DNA of 64,000 bases from Haloarcula taiwanensis (GTDB lineage: Archaea; Halobacteriota; Halobacteria; Halobacteriales; Haloarculaceae): positions 186,001 to 250,000 of the forward strand of contig CP019155.1 of assembly GCA_002844335.1 (NCBI GenBank). Direction: 5' to 3'. Positions 9,430 to 19,108 of the stretch are shown here, piece after piece (the first letter of the stretch is position 1; each line of letters begins with the position of its first letter). A program made the translations under genes and the position numbers. Under the pieces are notes generated by a model, which worked only from the letters and a program-made list of their open reading frames with translations, did not search any database and was not told where the DNA came from.

Positions 9430-9809
9430 CTCCCTCTCGCTGTTACCGAGTAATCGACGTACACAGGCACTTTTTGGATTGACCTAATGAGATATTTATC
9501 GATTTGATGCGTCACTGTATATGACTGCTAACCCTGGAAAGTAAGGAATAACAATAGATCGATTTCTCCAACATGGCGTCAGAGAGGGCCCCATTGGTGG
9601 CCGGTGACCGGCCCTACGACCTACCATGATTACCACTGAACCAGAGGTTGCTGTTGGCGCGTGGGTCTGGCATGCACGCCGACCCCAGATGAGTAGTTCA
9701 CCTGTCGATAACTCTGTGTCAACCGTAGCGGAGTCCCTCCAGCAATGCGACTGTGCTGTGCAACTGACAGAAGCGAAGCGACACGGCTCATACTCGGGGG
9801 GGACATGGC
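9430..9809. other. Intergenic region before the first glycosyltransferase
   Basis: About 380 bases. AT-rich near 9470-9510 (AGATATTTATCG), which may hold a promoter. No gene is supported. Confidence 0.4.
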
Positions 9810-10637
9810 GTGTATAACGGTTCGACAATCGGTGTTGTTGTTCCCGCATACAATGAGGAGGGATTTATTAGTGATGTCATCGACTCACTTCCGGAGTACG
9901 TTGACCAAGTGTTCGTTATCGACGACTGCTCGACAGATGGCACGTGGACCGAGATCAAGGAATACGTGGATACCGAAGTGACACAGGCAGGTGTGACCGG
10001 TGATTCTGCCGAACAAATAGTTGTTGCCGACGGGGCAGGAACAACGATATCTGAAAGCCAGACGTTTCTCGACAAGCGGATCGTCCCGGTCCGTCATCAG
10101 ACAAACGGCGGTCGCGGAGCCGCTATACAAACTGGCTACGAGCTCGCGCTTATGAGCGGCATGGATGCGATTGCAGTCCTCGATGGCGACGGTCAAATGG
10201 ATCCGAACATCCTTGATGAGATTCTCGACCCAGTCGTTAAAGGAGAAGCGGATTATGCGAAGGGCAACCGCTTGATATCACGACGCCACTGTGCCCAGAT
10301 GTCCAACTGGCGGTTTTTCGGAAACGCACTCCTCACGATATTGACAAAGGTCGCGAGCGGACACTGGAAGATGCGCGACCCACAGAACGGATACACTGCG
10401 ATTTCCGCAACGGCGCTCGAACAACTCTCGCTGAACGATTTGTTTGACGACTACGGGTTCCTGAACGATATGCTCATTCAGTTAGACGCCAATGGACTGA
10501 CTGTACGGGACGTACCGATGGAGGCGTTTTACGGCGACGAATCAAGTGGGATCAGATACAGTTCGTTCGTTCCGAAGCTGTCTATGCTGCTCCTGCGAGG
10601 ATTCTTCTGGCGAATCGGTAAGAAGTTCTTCAGATGA
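9810..10637 (+). CDS. GT2 family glycosyltransferase (polyprenyl-phosphate sugar synthase-like)
   Basis: A 275-residue GT-A enzyme that probably moves a sugar from a nucleotide donor to a polyprenyl (dolichol) phosphate or glycan on the cytoplasmic face. GVVVPAYNEEGFISDVI (residues 8-24) is the nucleotide-binding start; VIDDCSTDGTW and the metal motif LDGDGQMDP follow; RDPQNGYTAIS near 190 is typical of DPM/DPG synthase relatives. There is a long insertion between the first two motifs (about residues 45-90). The start is a GTG preceded by a G-rich Shine-Dalgarno-like run; no in-frame ATG is near. First gene of the glycan locus. Confidence 0.88.
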   Translation: MYNGSTIGVVVPAYNEEGFISDVIDSLPEYVDQVFVIDDCSTDGTWTEIKEYVDTEVTQAGVTGDSAEQIVVADGAGTTISESQTFLDKRIVPVRHQTNGGRGAAIQTGYELALMSGMDAIAVLDGDGQMDPNILDEILDPVVKGEADYAKGNRLISRRHCAQMSNWRFFGNALLTILTKVASGHWKMRDPQNGYTAISATALEQLSLNDLFDDYGFLNDMLIQLDANGLTVRDVPMEAFYGDESSGIRYSSFVPKLSMLLLRGFFWRIGKKFFR

Positions 10638-10662
10638 TACGTCGTCCGATTATGTAGTTCCT

Positions 10663-10671
10663 ACTTATATC
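10663..10671 (+). promoter_or_regulatory. TATA box for the DUF1616 gene
   Basis: ACTTATATC lies 23-31 bases before the ATG at 10694, the spacing of leaderless haloarchaeal promoters, within the short 56-base gap after the glycosyltransferase. Confidence 0.5.
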
Positions 10672-10693
10672 GGACCAGTGGTGACCGTATCGC

Positions 10694-11620
10694 ATGAGTA
10701 GATGGTCCGCATCTCTGTTGCGAGTGGCTGATCTGGTGGCCGTCATTCTGCTTACCGTGCTGGCGCTCGCGGCAACTTTCCTGTCAGAGTCACTGCTCCG
10801 AACCGTGGTGACGATACCGTTTCTGTTCTTCGCACCGGGGTACTCGGTGGTGGTGGCGATGTTCCCACACCGGCGCTCGTCACTCGACGGCGAGCAGTTG
10901 TTCGGCTCCGAGGCGCTTCTGTTGGGAATCGCTACCAGCATCGCCCTCGCGATTATCGTCGGGGTGAATCTCGAGTACACGGTCTGGGATATCGCCGCGG
11001 CCCCAGTGATGGTCGCCCTGTCGTCGATAGCGCTTTTGGCGGCCAGTATCGGGATGTATCGCCGACTATCGACTCTCAACGAGACCTCCCCTACTACGTT
11101 TGGTGGCTCCTCGTACCGGGCCAAGACCCCGAATATCGGCGACTCGATACAGCTCAGCTCAGTCGTTGTTGCCGTCGCTGTGCTCGTCGCGGTACTCAGC
11201 GTCGGTGCTGTCGCACTGGACCCGCCCCGCGGTGAGCGGTACACGGAGTTCGGGCTCCTCACCGAGGCGGACAACGGGACGCTCGTCGCTGACAACTATC
11301 CGTCCGAGATGTCGGTTGGCGACCAGGAGACACTGTATTTCACGGTCACGAACCGTGAGATGCAACCCAAACAGTACACCGTCGTGATTACGCTCGTCGC
11401 TACGAACGAGGACGGAGAGGCAATCCAGCGTGCGCAACTGGATTCGTTCAGAAACGAAGTCGCTGCCGAAGAGACGTGGCGGCAGGAACACACGGTCGAA
11501 CCCCTGCTGAGCGGTGAGCGGTTACGACTGACGTATCTGCTTTACGACGGGCCTGTCCCCGAACAGCCCACGGCCCAGAACAGCTACCGGGAACTCCACG
11601 TCTGGCTCGACGTGTCGTAA
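10694..11620 (+). CDS. DUF1616 membrane protein
   Basis: A 308-residue membrane protein. Four or five hydrophobic segments are visible: about 10-30, 33-58 (LLRTVVTIPFLFFAPGYSVVVAMF), 72-92, 98-118 and 153-177. Then comes an extracytoplasmic domain (about 180-305) with an Ig/beta-sandwich look (GDQETLYFTVTNREMQPKQYTV, ending in a YRELHVWLDV strand). DUF1616 proteins are frequent in archaeal glycosylation and surface polysaccharide clusters; the biochemical role is not established. Confidence 0.85.
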   Translation: MSRWSASLLRVADLVAVILLTVLALAATFLSESLLRTVVTIPFLFFAPGYSVVVAMFPHRRSSLDGEQLFGSEALLLGIATSIALAIIVGVNLEYTVWDIAAAPVMVALSSIALLAASIGMYRRLSTLNETSPTTFGGSSYRAKTPNIGDSIQLSSVVVAVAVLVAVLSVGAVALDPPRGERYTEFGLLTEADNGTLVADNYPSEMSVGDQETLYFTVTNREMQPKQYTVVITLVATNEDGEAIQRAQLDSFRNEVAAEETWRQEHTVEPLLSGERLRLTYLLYDGPVPEQPTAQNSYRELHVWLDVS

Positions 11621-11652
11621 CGAAGCTCTGGTGAGGCGCTATACCGCTTGAG

Positions 11653-12798
11653 TCAGGCCGTTCTGTGAGCCGGGGCTGCGGTAGGCAGGTGCGCTCGAAT
11701 GAACGCCTCGTAATCCCGAAGCACGGCTTCGGGGGCGAAATCGCGCGCCCGCTCGACTAATCTCTCTTTGTCCGGTGGGTCGGCCAGAGTGGTACGTATC
11801 CCATCTGCGAGGGCGCTATCGTCCCCGACCGGGACTAGTGGTCCGATTTCGCCACCTTCTAAAATTTCGTAGGGACCGCTAGGACAGTCAGTCGAGACGA
11901 CCGGGCAGCCACACGCTAGCGCTTCGATGAGCACTGTCGGGAGCCCCTCGTGTACCGACGACATTGCTAGCACGGATGCACCGGCCATGTAGCCGTAGGG
12001 GTTGTCGACGTAGCCCGGAAACGAGACTTTCTCGCTGATTCCGAGATCCCGGGCCAACTGCCCGAGTTCGCCACGCTCAGACCCTCGACCGACGATGATT
12101 GCTCGCGTTTGTGGGCGCGCTTTGTGTACCCGTTTGAACGCTTTGAGGAATGAGCCGAAGTTCTTCTGTGGCTCGAGGCGGCCGACGCCGAGTACGACCT
12201 CGTACTCCGGAACGCCGACCCATTCGTGGTCGGCCGGGTCCCGGGACCGCATGCGGACCTCCTCGACGGGAATCGGGTTGTGCAGTACGGTCACGTCCTC
12301 ACGACTGACCCCCACGTGTTCGACGATGCTTTCGGCGGCACCTTCGGAAACGGCGACGAACTGGTCCGCTCGGTCGGCAAGTCGGCCCGCGAGCCACTCG
12401 ACGAACTTCTCTTTCGGCGAGTCCTGCACGCCGAGGGTATTGTGGACCGTCGGAACCGCGACCGCATCGGAGCCGGCCAATCCGTGTGCGACGAGACAGA
12501 CATCGTTGGCGTATGTCATCTGCGAGAAAATCATGCTCGGCGATTCGGTCCTGAGATACCTGCGGAGTGCCGGGACAGCGGCACCGATACCGATTCCCGG
12601 GATAGACGGAGTCTCTAGGTCGATGAGGCGAACGTCGCTTCGCACTTCTTTCTTGAACTCGCCTTCACAAAACGAGACGAGGAGATCGACGTCGTACCCT
12701 TGCTCGGCCAACCCGTTTGCGATTGTCACCGTCACCCGTTCAGCCCCCCCAACCGTCAGGGACGGAACGTAGAACGCCAGCGGCCTCTGCCCTGTCAT
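11653..12798 (-). CDS. GT4-like glycosyltransferase (GT-B fold)
   Basis: I chose MTGQRPLAFYVPSL at 12798 (381 residues), because the 18 codons before it are basic and atypical. N-terminal domain: SLTVGGAERVTVTIANGL, the acceptor-side glycine motif. C-terminal donor domain: VLGVGRLEPQKNFGSFLKAF, then the GT4 signature HEGLPTVLIEALACGCPVVST with the conserved Glu. It is transcribed against its neighbours, convergent with the DUF1616 gene (32-base gap) and divergent from the next GT4 gene. Sugar and acceptor are unknown. Confidence 0.9.
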   Translation of the reverse strand: MTGQRPLAFYVPSLTVGGAERVTVTIANGLAEQGYDVDLLVSFCEGEFKKEVRSDVRLIDLETPSIPGIGIGAAVPALRRYLRTESPSMIFSQMTYANDVCLVAHGLAGSDAVAVPTVHNTLGVQDSPKEKFVEWLAGRLADRADQFVAVSEGAAESIVEHVGVSREDVTVLHNPIPVEEVRMRSRDPADHEWVGVPEYEVVLGVGRLEPQKNFGSFLKAFKRVHKARPQTRAIIVGRGSERGELGQLARDLGISEKVSFPGYVDNPYGYMAGASVLAMSSVHEGLPTVLIEALACGCPVVSTDCPSGPYEILEGGEIGPLVPVGDDSALADGIRTTLADPPDKERLVERARDFAPEAVLRDYEAFIRAHLPTAAPAHRTA

Positions 12799-13041
12799 AT
12801 CGACATCGTCTCGGTCAGTAGGCTTTTTTACTATCTTCCTACCCCGAGGCATCTCTCGTATCTTTGCCGTACCGCACGCTGTGGGATGGTCCGCAAACTG
12901 GTCGGGAGACTACGACGGAATTTGGCGACAAACTCGTCAACGCGCGAATTCCGCTCCGGAGCAGTTACGCGGTTAGGACTGTGATACCCTGGAAAGCACA
13001 GGCTTAACAATAAGTATCGGACAGCAAGCGTCCTGCACAGA

Positions 13042-14244
13042 ATGCGCATCCTACGTGTCGCCCAAGATATCTTTCCGGACAAAGTTGGGGGAGCACCTTA
13101 TCACATACACGCTCTAAGCCGCGACCAGGCCGAGATGGGCCACGATGTGACGGTCCTGACCGTCTCGAACGACCAGTCTCTGCCACAGACCGAACAGAGA
13201 GCCGGGTACACCCTCGTCCGTCTGTCGCCGCGTATCGAACTGTTCGGTAACGCGCTGTTCGCCGGGACGGTGAAGTACCTCCGCAACGCTCGGGAGTACG
13301 ACGTGGTACACGCTCACTCACACCTGTTTTCTTCGAGCAACCTCACGGCGGCTTACAGCCGGGTGACCGACATCCCGCTCGCCGTCACGTGTCACGGACT
13401 CATGTCGCAACGAGTCCCCGAATGGTTTTCGCGGTTCCACCTCAACACTGTCGGACGGTTCACATACAACGCGGCGGACGTACTCTTCTCTTACACTGCA
13501 CTCGAACGCGAGCGCCTCCGGGACCTCGGCGTCTCGTCCGATATCCGCGTCATCCACAACGGGATTGACGTCGACCGATTCACGCCAGTCGGCAAAACGT
13601 ACGACCGGATAACCGATGCGACTGGTCCGGCAGTCGTTTTCGTCGGTCGTCTGGTCGAAGGGAAACGGCCTCGGGACGTTCTGAAAGCGTTTCAGATAGT
13701 CCAAGACAACATCCCCGAGGCCAAACTGTTTTTGTGCGGTGACGGACCGCTTCGGGACAAGCTAGAACAGATTGTCGAGCGAGAGAATATGCGCGAGTCG
13801 ATACGGTTTCTGGAGCGGGTTCCGTATCAGGAGATGCCGGCGGTCTACCGCGCCGCGGATCTGTTTGTACTTGCCAGTAGAACAGAAGGATTCCCGCGAA
13901 GCGTCATGGAATCTATGGCGTGTGCCACGCCCGTTCTCAGCACCCGACTGGAACAGACGGAACAGGTAATCGAGCAGGCTGGCCAGACGGTACCGGTTGG
14001 GGACACGACGGCACTAGCCGAGGCCATGTCTTCGATGCTCGACGATAGAGATGCGCTACGAAAGCTCGGCCAGGCCGGCAGGGAGATTGTGATGCGAGAA
14101 TACGACTGGTCCGAAACGGTCGAGCAGACGACACAGGCCCTCGGTACTATTTCCACGTCGACGCCCTCCCAACAGCAGGTCGACAGCGACCAGGCCGAAG
14201 AGCAGGTGATACCCGCCGGCTCGAACACGGAGCACGAGCAATGA
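13042..14244 (+). CDS. GT4 glycosyltransferase
   Basis: A 400-residue GT-B enzyme, acting in the cytoplasm on a lipid-linked glycan by analogy. Visible are the acceptor-domain VGGAPYHIHALSRDQAEMGH, the central IRVIHNGIDVDRF, the donor-domain VVFVGRLVEGKRPRDVLKAF and the C-terminal RTEGFPRSVMESMACATPVLS. The last 30 residues are a Gln/Glu-rich tail. Its stop overlaps the start of the next glycosyltransferase gene by four bases (ATGA), so the two are translationally coupled. An AT-rich element (CTTAACAATAAG, near 13002) about 30-40 bases upstream is the likely promoter. Confidence 0.92.
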   Translation: MRILRVAQDIFPDKVGGAPYHIHALSRDQAEMGHDVTVLTVSNDQSLPQTEQRAGYTLVRLSPRIELFGNALFAGTVKYLRNAREYDVVHAHSHLFSSSNLTAAYSRVTDIPLAVTCHGLMSQRVPEWFSRFHLNTVGRFTYNAADVLFSYTALERERLRDLGVSSDIRVIHNGIDVDRFTPVGKTYDRITDATGPAVVFVGRLVEGKRPRDVLKAFQIVQDNIPEAKLFLCGDGPLRDKLEQIVERENMRESIRFLERVPYQEMPAVYRAADLFVLASRTEGFPRSVMESMACATPVLSTRLEQTEQVIEQAGQTVPVGDTTALAEAMSSMLDDRDALRKLGQAGREIVMREYDWSETVEQTTQALGTISTSTPSQQQVDSDQAEEQVIPAGSNTEHEQ

Positions 14245-15500
14245 GCCGCTCGGACACGACACACGAAGCTCCCACCGCGGGCACCGACAGCTACGACGAC
14301 GCCTCCCACCAATCCCCGGACGAGACTGTTCGCGTCTGCTTTCTCATCAACAAACTCGCGCCTGACGGCGCACCGACTATCGTCCTGAACCTCGTCGAGC
14401 AAGCGCGAGACCAACCGTTCGATTTCACGGTCTGTTTCTTCGGCGGTGACGACACGCTCCGGACGGACTTCGAAGACGCAGGCGCGCGCGTGGTCGACTT
14501 CGGAGCGGTCGGGGAGTTCCCGCAGTTCGACCCACGCTCGCTCCCGCGTATGCTCCGGTTCTTCCGCCGGACATCGTTCGATATCCTCCACTGCCACTTG
14601 CCGTACTCACAATCGCTCGGACGACTCGTCGGCTCCGTGGCCGACGTCGACCACATCGTGAGCACACAGCACAACGTCCCGGCGAACTACCATCCCATCG
14701 AGCGGGTGGCGGAACGTCTCACCCGACCGCTCGACTCACGGACCGTTGCCGTCTCGGAGGGCGTTCAGACGGCCTTCACCGGTGAGAGCGAAGTCTTTCA
14801 CCACGATGCTGGTGGCCAGTGGAGCACGATTCCCAACGGGATTGACGTGGATGCCTTCGCTGGCTCCGTGGACGCCGCTGACGGACGTGCCGTCCGCCAA
14901 GAGTGGGGCCTTTCGGACTCTGACCCGCTCTATCTCAACGTGGCCCGATACGAGCCCCAGAAGCGACAGCCGACGCTCATCGAGGCGATGGGGGAGGTCA
15001 TCGACAGCGTGCCGTCGGCACACCTTCTCATCGTCGGGTGGGGGTCGCTCGAAGCATCGCTCCGAGAGAAGGTCCAGAGCGCGGGCTTGTCCGAGGCTGT
15101 GACGGTCACCGGACGCGTCCCGGAGATTCACGGGTATTACGCGGCTGCCGATGCCTTTGTCTCTGCATCGGCCTTCGAGGGACTGCCGGTGACTATCCTC
15201 GAAGCCATGACCGCGGAGTGCCCAGTGGTCGCCACGGACATCGACGGCGTGAGGGAAGTCGTCCTCGACGGTGAGACCGGACGGTTGGTTCCTCCTGATG
15301 AGCCAACACAGATGGCAGCGGCGATGCGAGAGCTCGCGGACCACGCGACCCGGGAGCGCTACGGGGAGCAGGGGTGCGACCGTGTCCGAAACGTGTTCAC
15401 CGTCGAACAGATGGTCTCCCGCTACACTCGGCTGTATCGCTCTCTCGACGGCCGACAGGGACGGGAGAACAACGCCGGAGAATACGAAAACGATGCCTGA
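14241..15500 (+). CDS. GT4 glycosyltransferase
   Basis: A 419-residue GT-B enzyme coupled to the preceding gene by an ATGA overlap. Residues 1-30 are an acidic disordered tail; then VCFLINKLAPDGAPTIVLNLV (acceptor domain), DHIVSTQHNVP, TIPNGIDVDAF, LYLNVARYEPQKRQPTLIEAM (donor domain) and the GT4 signature FEGLPVTILEAMTAECPVVAT. It probably adds one sugar in the same glycan as its partner. Confidence 0.92.
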   Translation: MSRSDTTHEAPTAGTDSYDDASHQSPDETVRVCFLINKLAPDGAPTIVLNLVEQARDQPFDFTVCFFGGDDTLRTDFEDAGARVVDFGAVGEFPQFDPRSLPRMLRFFRRTSFDILHCHLPYSQSLGRLVGSVADVDHIVSTQHNVPANYHPIERVAERLTRPLDSRTVAVSEGVQTAFTGESEVFHHDAGGQWSTIPNGIDVDAFAGSVDAADGRAVRQEWGLSDSDPLYLNVARYEPQKRQPTLIEAMGEVIDSVPSAHLLIVGWGSLEASLREKVQSAGLSEAVTVTGRVPEIHGYYAAADAFVSASAFEGLPVTILEAMTAECPVVATDIDGVREVVLDGETGRLVPPDEPTQMAAAMRELADHATRERYGEQGCDRVRNVFTVEQMVSRYTRLYRSLDGRQGRENNAGEYENDA

Positions 15501-15657
15501 CACCGATATGCACGACACTGTCGTCCGCGGTACTGCCGACCCTGGCCGACCCGCGCCGACGGCCCGTTATGCTGCGTTTACTTATTGTTACAAACCCGAA
15601 CAAGCGGACGTGAACCGTGTCACTGGTAGTGACTTCATCTCTCTCCACCAGCGATGA
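15493..15657 (+). CDS. Possible 54-codon linking ORF
   Basis: An ATG at 15493 overlaps the end of the preceding glycosyltransferase, and the stop overlaps the next start (ATGA at 15654). The product (begins MPDTDMHDT) has no recognisable domain and a composition unlike haloarchaeal proteins. It may only couple translation, or be chance. A TATA-like TTTACTTAT within it (near 15577) suggests the next gene has its own promoter. Confidence 0.2.
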   Translation: MPDTDMHDTVVRGTADPGRPAPTARYAAFTYCYKPEQADVNRVTGSDFISLHQR

Positions 15658-17462
15658 GTATCGTAAATAATCTCGAACGCCGTCTCGACAACTGGGTCGG
15701 GTTTACCGATAGCCATCTGCAAGCGACTCTCGCCGTCGTTCTCTCGGGCCTCCTCCTCGCAGAGGGTGCGCTGTTTCTTCGCACCCAACTGGCGACGGGA
15801 TACGAAACGTCAATTGTCGAGTCGCTCCCGTCGGCGTACTGGCTCCTCTTCTATGCGATACTAGCCGGCAGCATCGTACTGCTGTTTGTCGCCGCTACGA
15901 CTGGCACCACGTTCTGGCGACACGGACTGGCCCTCTTGCTGGCGAATTACCTCATATACACGTTCCTGCCAGTTGCCCGAGGGTACAAGCTCTATGGACG
16001 CGGTGAGGCTGACAAACTTCGGCATCTCGGGGACGTCCAGGGTATCGTCGAAACCGGGAGCCTCCCCGGCATCTGGTATCCCGGCGAACACGTTCTGATG
16101 GCGGAACTAAACATGCTGGGCCTTCCGCTGACGAGCACCCAGTACGGCATCAATTTCGCGTTTACTCTACTACATATCGTGGCTATCGGGGCTGTCATCC
16201 GTCTGTTCAGTCAGCGGCGGGAGAGCATCGCAGTCGGACTAGCAGTCGGTGCGCCGCTCCTGTACACCACGTTCCACCTCTCGGCACATCCTGCCATCTT
16301 GTCCTTCATGCTACTCCCGGTCGTTTTGTTCGTACTCGAACGGTACCGCCAGACGAACGAGAAGACGTACCTCATACTTCTCGTTACGCTGGGTCTCGCG
16401 GTCATCTACATGCACCCGATGACGACGCTGTTCATGATTGGGATGATTACGGTGACGGCGGCGTATTCAATTCTGTACCGAGGCCTCTTCGATAGCTCAA
16501 TCGAGACGCTCAGTCTCCGTCTGGGTGCCCTCTTCCTGCCGCTTCAGTTCATCTGGTTACAGGGCTTCCGACAAACGAAGGTGTCCATGTACAACATGTT
16601 CGGACCGGACAAAGGTCCGAGCCCGGCGGCCCAGGAACTGGCGAAAGCCACGTCGGTTTCGTTCACTCCGGTGCAGTTAGCTTGGAAGTTCGTCGACCTC
16701 TACGGCAGCGTGTTCCTCTACTTCCTGATCGCGGGCCTCTTTCTCCTACTCGTTCTCGTGGCCTTCCTCCGCAGAAACAACCGCTACGACTGGGGCCTCG
16801 GCGCGACCCATTTCATGGCCGGTGTAACGCTGGCAGTGCTCTTCTTGCTCCGTGACCTCGTCGTCAAGGGCCACATCCGTCTGTCACGCTACGCCATCCT
16901 CTTTGCCGCAGTGGCTATCGGGATGTTCATTCTCCATCTCTTCGAGCGACAGCGGTCATCTCTGATAGTCTTGTCCGCACTCGTCGTGCTTCTTGCGGCT
17001 GGATTAGGTGCCCAGGCGGCATACGAGCCGAACCGGCATCTCACCCACGCTGAGTACGACGGGACGCAGTATCTGTCGACGAACTACGACCTCGGAGAGC
17101 CCGTATACTCGATGGATACGTCACACAAAATGAAGGAGTTCGTGCTGTCGAGCAATCACGACCGCCTGTGGCCGAGAGGCATCACTACGGAAAACGACGT
17201 TCCGGATGCGTTGGGATACACCGGACCGGATGTGAGGGCGGCGGATACGTACGGCAGTGCGTATCTCGTGACGAAGACGTACGACCGCAAACGACACACT
17301 GCTTCCCACTACACCCCGGAACAGCAGGAGTTCCTCTTCCGGTATGGCGAGTCCCATCTGAATGAGTTAGAACGGGACTCGACGGCGAACAAAATATACG
17401 TGAACGGCGGGTACACAGCTTGGAGAGTATCGCCACAAGTAGATGAGGGGACCGCCGAATAA
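15654..17462 (+). CDS. Multi-pass membrane glycosyltransferase or polymerase-like protein
   Basis: A 602-residue integral membrane protein with about 11-13 hydrophobic segments (for example 24-44, 63-84, 92-107, 166-185, 197-210, 218-230, 242-270, 360-380, 395-412, 420-437, 441-457) and a soluble C-terminal domain (about 460-600). The first loop has RHLGDVQGIVETGSLPGIWYPGEH, reminiscent of the acidic first loop of GT-C type and Wzy-like enzymes. The position in a GT4 operon supports a role in transferring or polymerising lipid-linked sugars outside the membrane. I do not recognise a named family. Confidence 0.75.
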   Translation: MSIVNNLERRLDNWVGFTDSHLQATLAVVLSGLLLAEGALFLRTQLATGYETSIVESLPSAYWLLFYAILAGSIVLLFVAATTGTTFWRHGLALLLANYLIYTFLPVARGYKLYGRGEADKLRHLGDVQGIVETGSLPGIWYPGEHVLMAELNMLGLPLTSTQYGINFAFTLLHIVAIGAVIRLFSQRRESIAVGLAVGAPLLYTTFHLSAHPAILSFMLLPVVLFVLERYRQTNEKTYLILLVTLGLAVIYMHPMTTLFMIGMITVTAAYSILYRGLFDSSIETLSLRLGALFLPLQFIWLQGFRQTKVSMYNMFGPDKGPSPAAQELAKATSVSFTPVQLAWKFVDLYGSVFLYFLIAGLFLLLVLVAFLRRNNRYDWGLGATHFMAGVTLAVLFLLRDLVVKGHIRLSRYAILFAAVAIGMFILHLFERQRSSLIVLSALVVLLAAGLGAQAAYEPNRHLTHAEYDGTQYLSTNYDLGEPVYSMDTSHKMKEFVLSSNHDRLWPRGITTENDVPDALGYTGPDVRAADTYGSAYLVTKTYDRKRHTASHYTPEQQEFLFRYGESHLNELERDSTANKIYVNGGYTAWRVSPQVDEGTAE

Positions 17463-17493
17463 TCCGGCTCGGCACGCTGCTCTCGGAGCGGTC

Positions 17494-18909
17494 TTACTCG
17501 ACTAAGTATCCCAGGTCGGACAGTTGGTCTCTGATGTCGTCGCTGAACTCGGCCGCTTCCCCGTCGACTTTCTGACTGTCGATTTCGCTCAGTCGCCGCT
17601 GGAGGTCCGCCTTGAGTTCGTCCCTGCGGTCGGGGTACGACATAGAGACGTCTGACTGTTCATCGGGGAGTTCGAACAGCACGTCACCTTCCGAACTCTG
17701 CTGATATTTGAACTCGTGGGTCCGGAGCGAACTGAGCGCCGCGTCGTGGAAGTACTCGGTATCGAACGACGGGTCGTGCTCCTGTATCGCCGAGAGTGGG
17801 CCCTGGATGTCGGCGGCACGCTGGCTGAGTGCGGCTGTCCGTCGCTCGTTCCGGAGGTCGATGCCGTCGAAACCGGTCGTATCGCCGCCAGCACACTCGA
17901 CGAGCGTCCGGACGATGTCGACATGCTGGACGAGTTCGTCCTGTTTACCGGCCACTGAATCGAGCCCGTGTACGACGGCCGGGACGTGAACCAACCCGTC
18001 GTGAAGGACGAATTTGTGACCGAGCAGGCCACACTCCCCGAGGAGGTCACCGTGGTCGGCGGTCACGACGAACACGGTGTTTTCGAAGTCAAGCGCCTTC
18101 AGATGGTCGAAGAGCTCTCCAATCAGCGAATCAGAGTACGCGACGAGCGTGTCGTACATCACGTTCAAAGCGCTCCAGTCCGCGTCGCCGAACTCGCTGA
18201 CGTTGGCGATTCCTCGGTGCAGGTCGGCGGTGTGTTCGAAGGCCCGCTCGCTCGCTGCTCGTGGCGATTCGATGAGGTCCGACGCGAACTGGTCCTGCCA
18301 CGCCGGCGGCGGATAGTACGGGAGGTGTGCGCCGTGGTAGTGTGCGGATATGAAGAACGGGTCATCCGTCCCGGCTCGGGACGAGACCTGCTTCTTTACG
18401 ACTTCGTTGACGAAGAAGTCGGGTCGGTGTTTCGTCTTCTCCGTACTGAGACCGCCCGAATGGGACCGCACGTTGCCGAGGAACCGGAGCAGCGTAAGCG
18501 GGCTGACCTCTCTGAACAGGTCGCTCGGATTGATGTGTTTGAACGTCTCGAACCCACGGGAAAGGCCGGTCGATTCGCTGAAGTAATGGTTCGCAGAGAC
18601 ACCGACCGTCTGATACCCGACCTCCCGAAGTCGCTCGGCGACGGTGCTGACGCCCTCTGGAAGCTTGTTCGTACCGTAGCCCGTCCGGTGGTGTTCGGGA
18701 AAGGTTCCGGTGAGTATCGATGCTGCCGACGGCAGCGACCAGTTCGCGGCGGCAATGCAACTACTGAAACTGACTCCGTCCGGCTGATTGGCGATACGTT
18801 CCATGTTCGGCGTCGTCGCTCGCGTGTGCCCGTCCAACGTGGTGCGGTCGTAGCGAATACTGTCGAGAGTAATCCAGATGATATTAGGCGGAGCAGTTGA
18901 CGCGCTCAT
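17494..18909 (-). CDS. Sulfatase/alkaline-phosphatase superfamily enzyme
   Basis: A 471-residue enzyme with the metal site NIIWITLDSIRYD (Asp16) and TADHGDLLGECGLLGHK near 280-296. The position of the sulfatase Cys/formylglycine is Ser58 in WSLPSAAS, and the usual Arg after Pro-Ser is absent. Sulfatases need C/S-x-P-x-R for formylglycine formation, so hydrolysis of sulfate esters is not assured; phosphoesterase or phosphotransferase activity on the glycan is possible. Ends with a DLGYLVE tail. Convergent with the membrane protein gene (31-base gap), divergent from the next sulfatase-like gene. No signal peptide is seen. Confidence 0.87.
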   Translation of the reverse strand: MSASTAPPNIIWITLDSIRYDRTTLDGHTRATTPNMERIANQPDGVSFSSCIAAANWSLPSAASILTGTFPEHHRTGYGTNKLPEGVSTVAERLREVGYQTVGVSANHYFSESTGLSRGFETFKHINPSDLFREVSPLTLLRFLGNVRSHSGGLSTEKTKHRPDFFVNEVVKKQVSSRAGTDDPFFISAHYHGAHLPYYPPPAWQDQFASDLIESPRAASERAFEHTADLHRGIANVSEFGDADWSALNVMYDTLVAYSDSLIGELFDHLKALDFENTVFVVTADHGDLLGECGLLGHKFVLHDGLVHVPAVVHGLDSVAGKQDELVQHVDIVRTLVECAGGDTTGFDGIDLRNERRTAALSQRAADIQGPLSAIQEHDPSFDTEYFHDAALSSLRTHEFKYQQSSEGDVLFELPDEQSDVSMSYPDRRDELKADLQRRLSEIDSQKVDGEAAEFSDDIRDQLSDLGYLVE

Positions 18910-19108
18910 TACTGCGTTAGATTCGGCGTTGGCTGATTGTTAATGACTACGTACACCGACTGTGCATCGCACGTCTGTGAAGTCCAGCGATTCTCCCGCC
19001 GGTGGCCGGCAGACTCTATCGGTCGCTGAAACACTGTACGCGAAGTAGCAGGAGATTGGTCGGTTTTACCTCGTATAACTATACCCGTCGGTGAAAAACT
19101 GGGTGCCA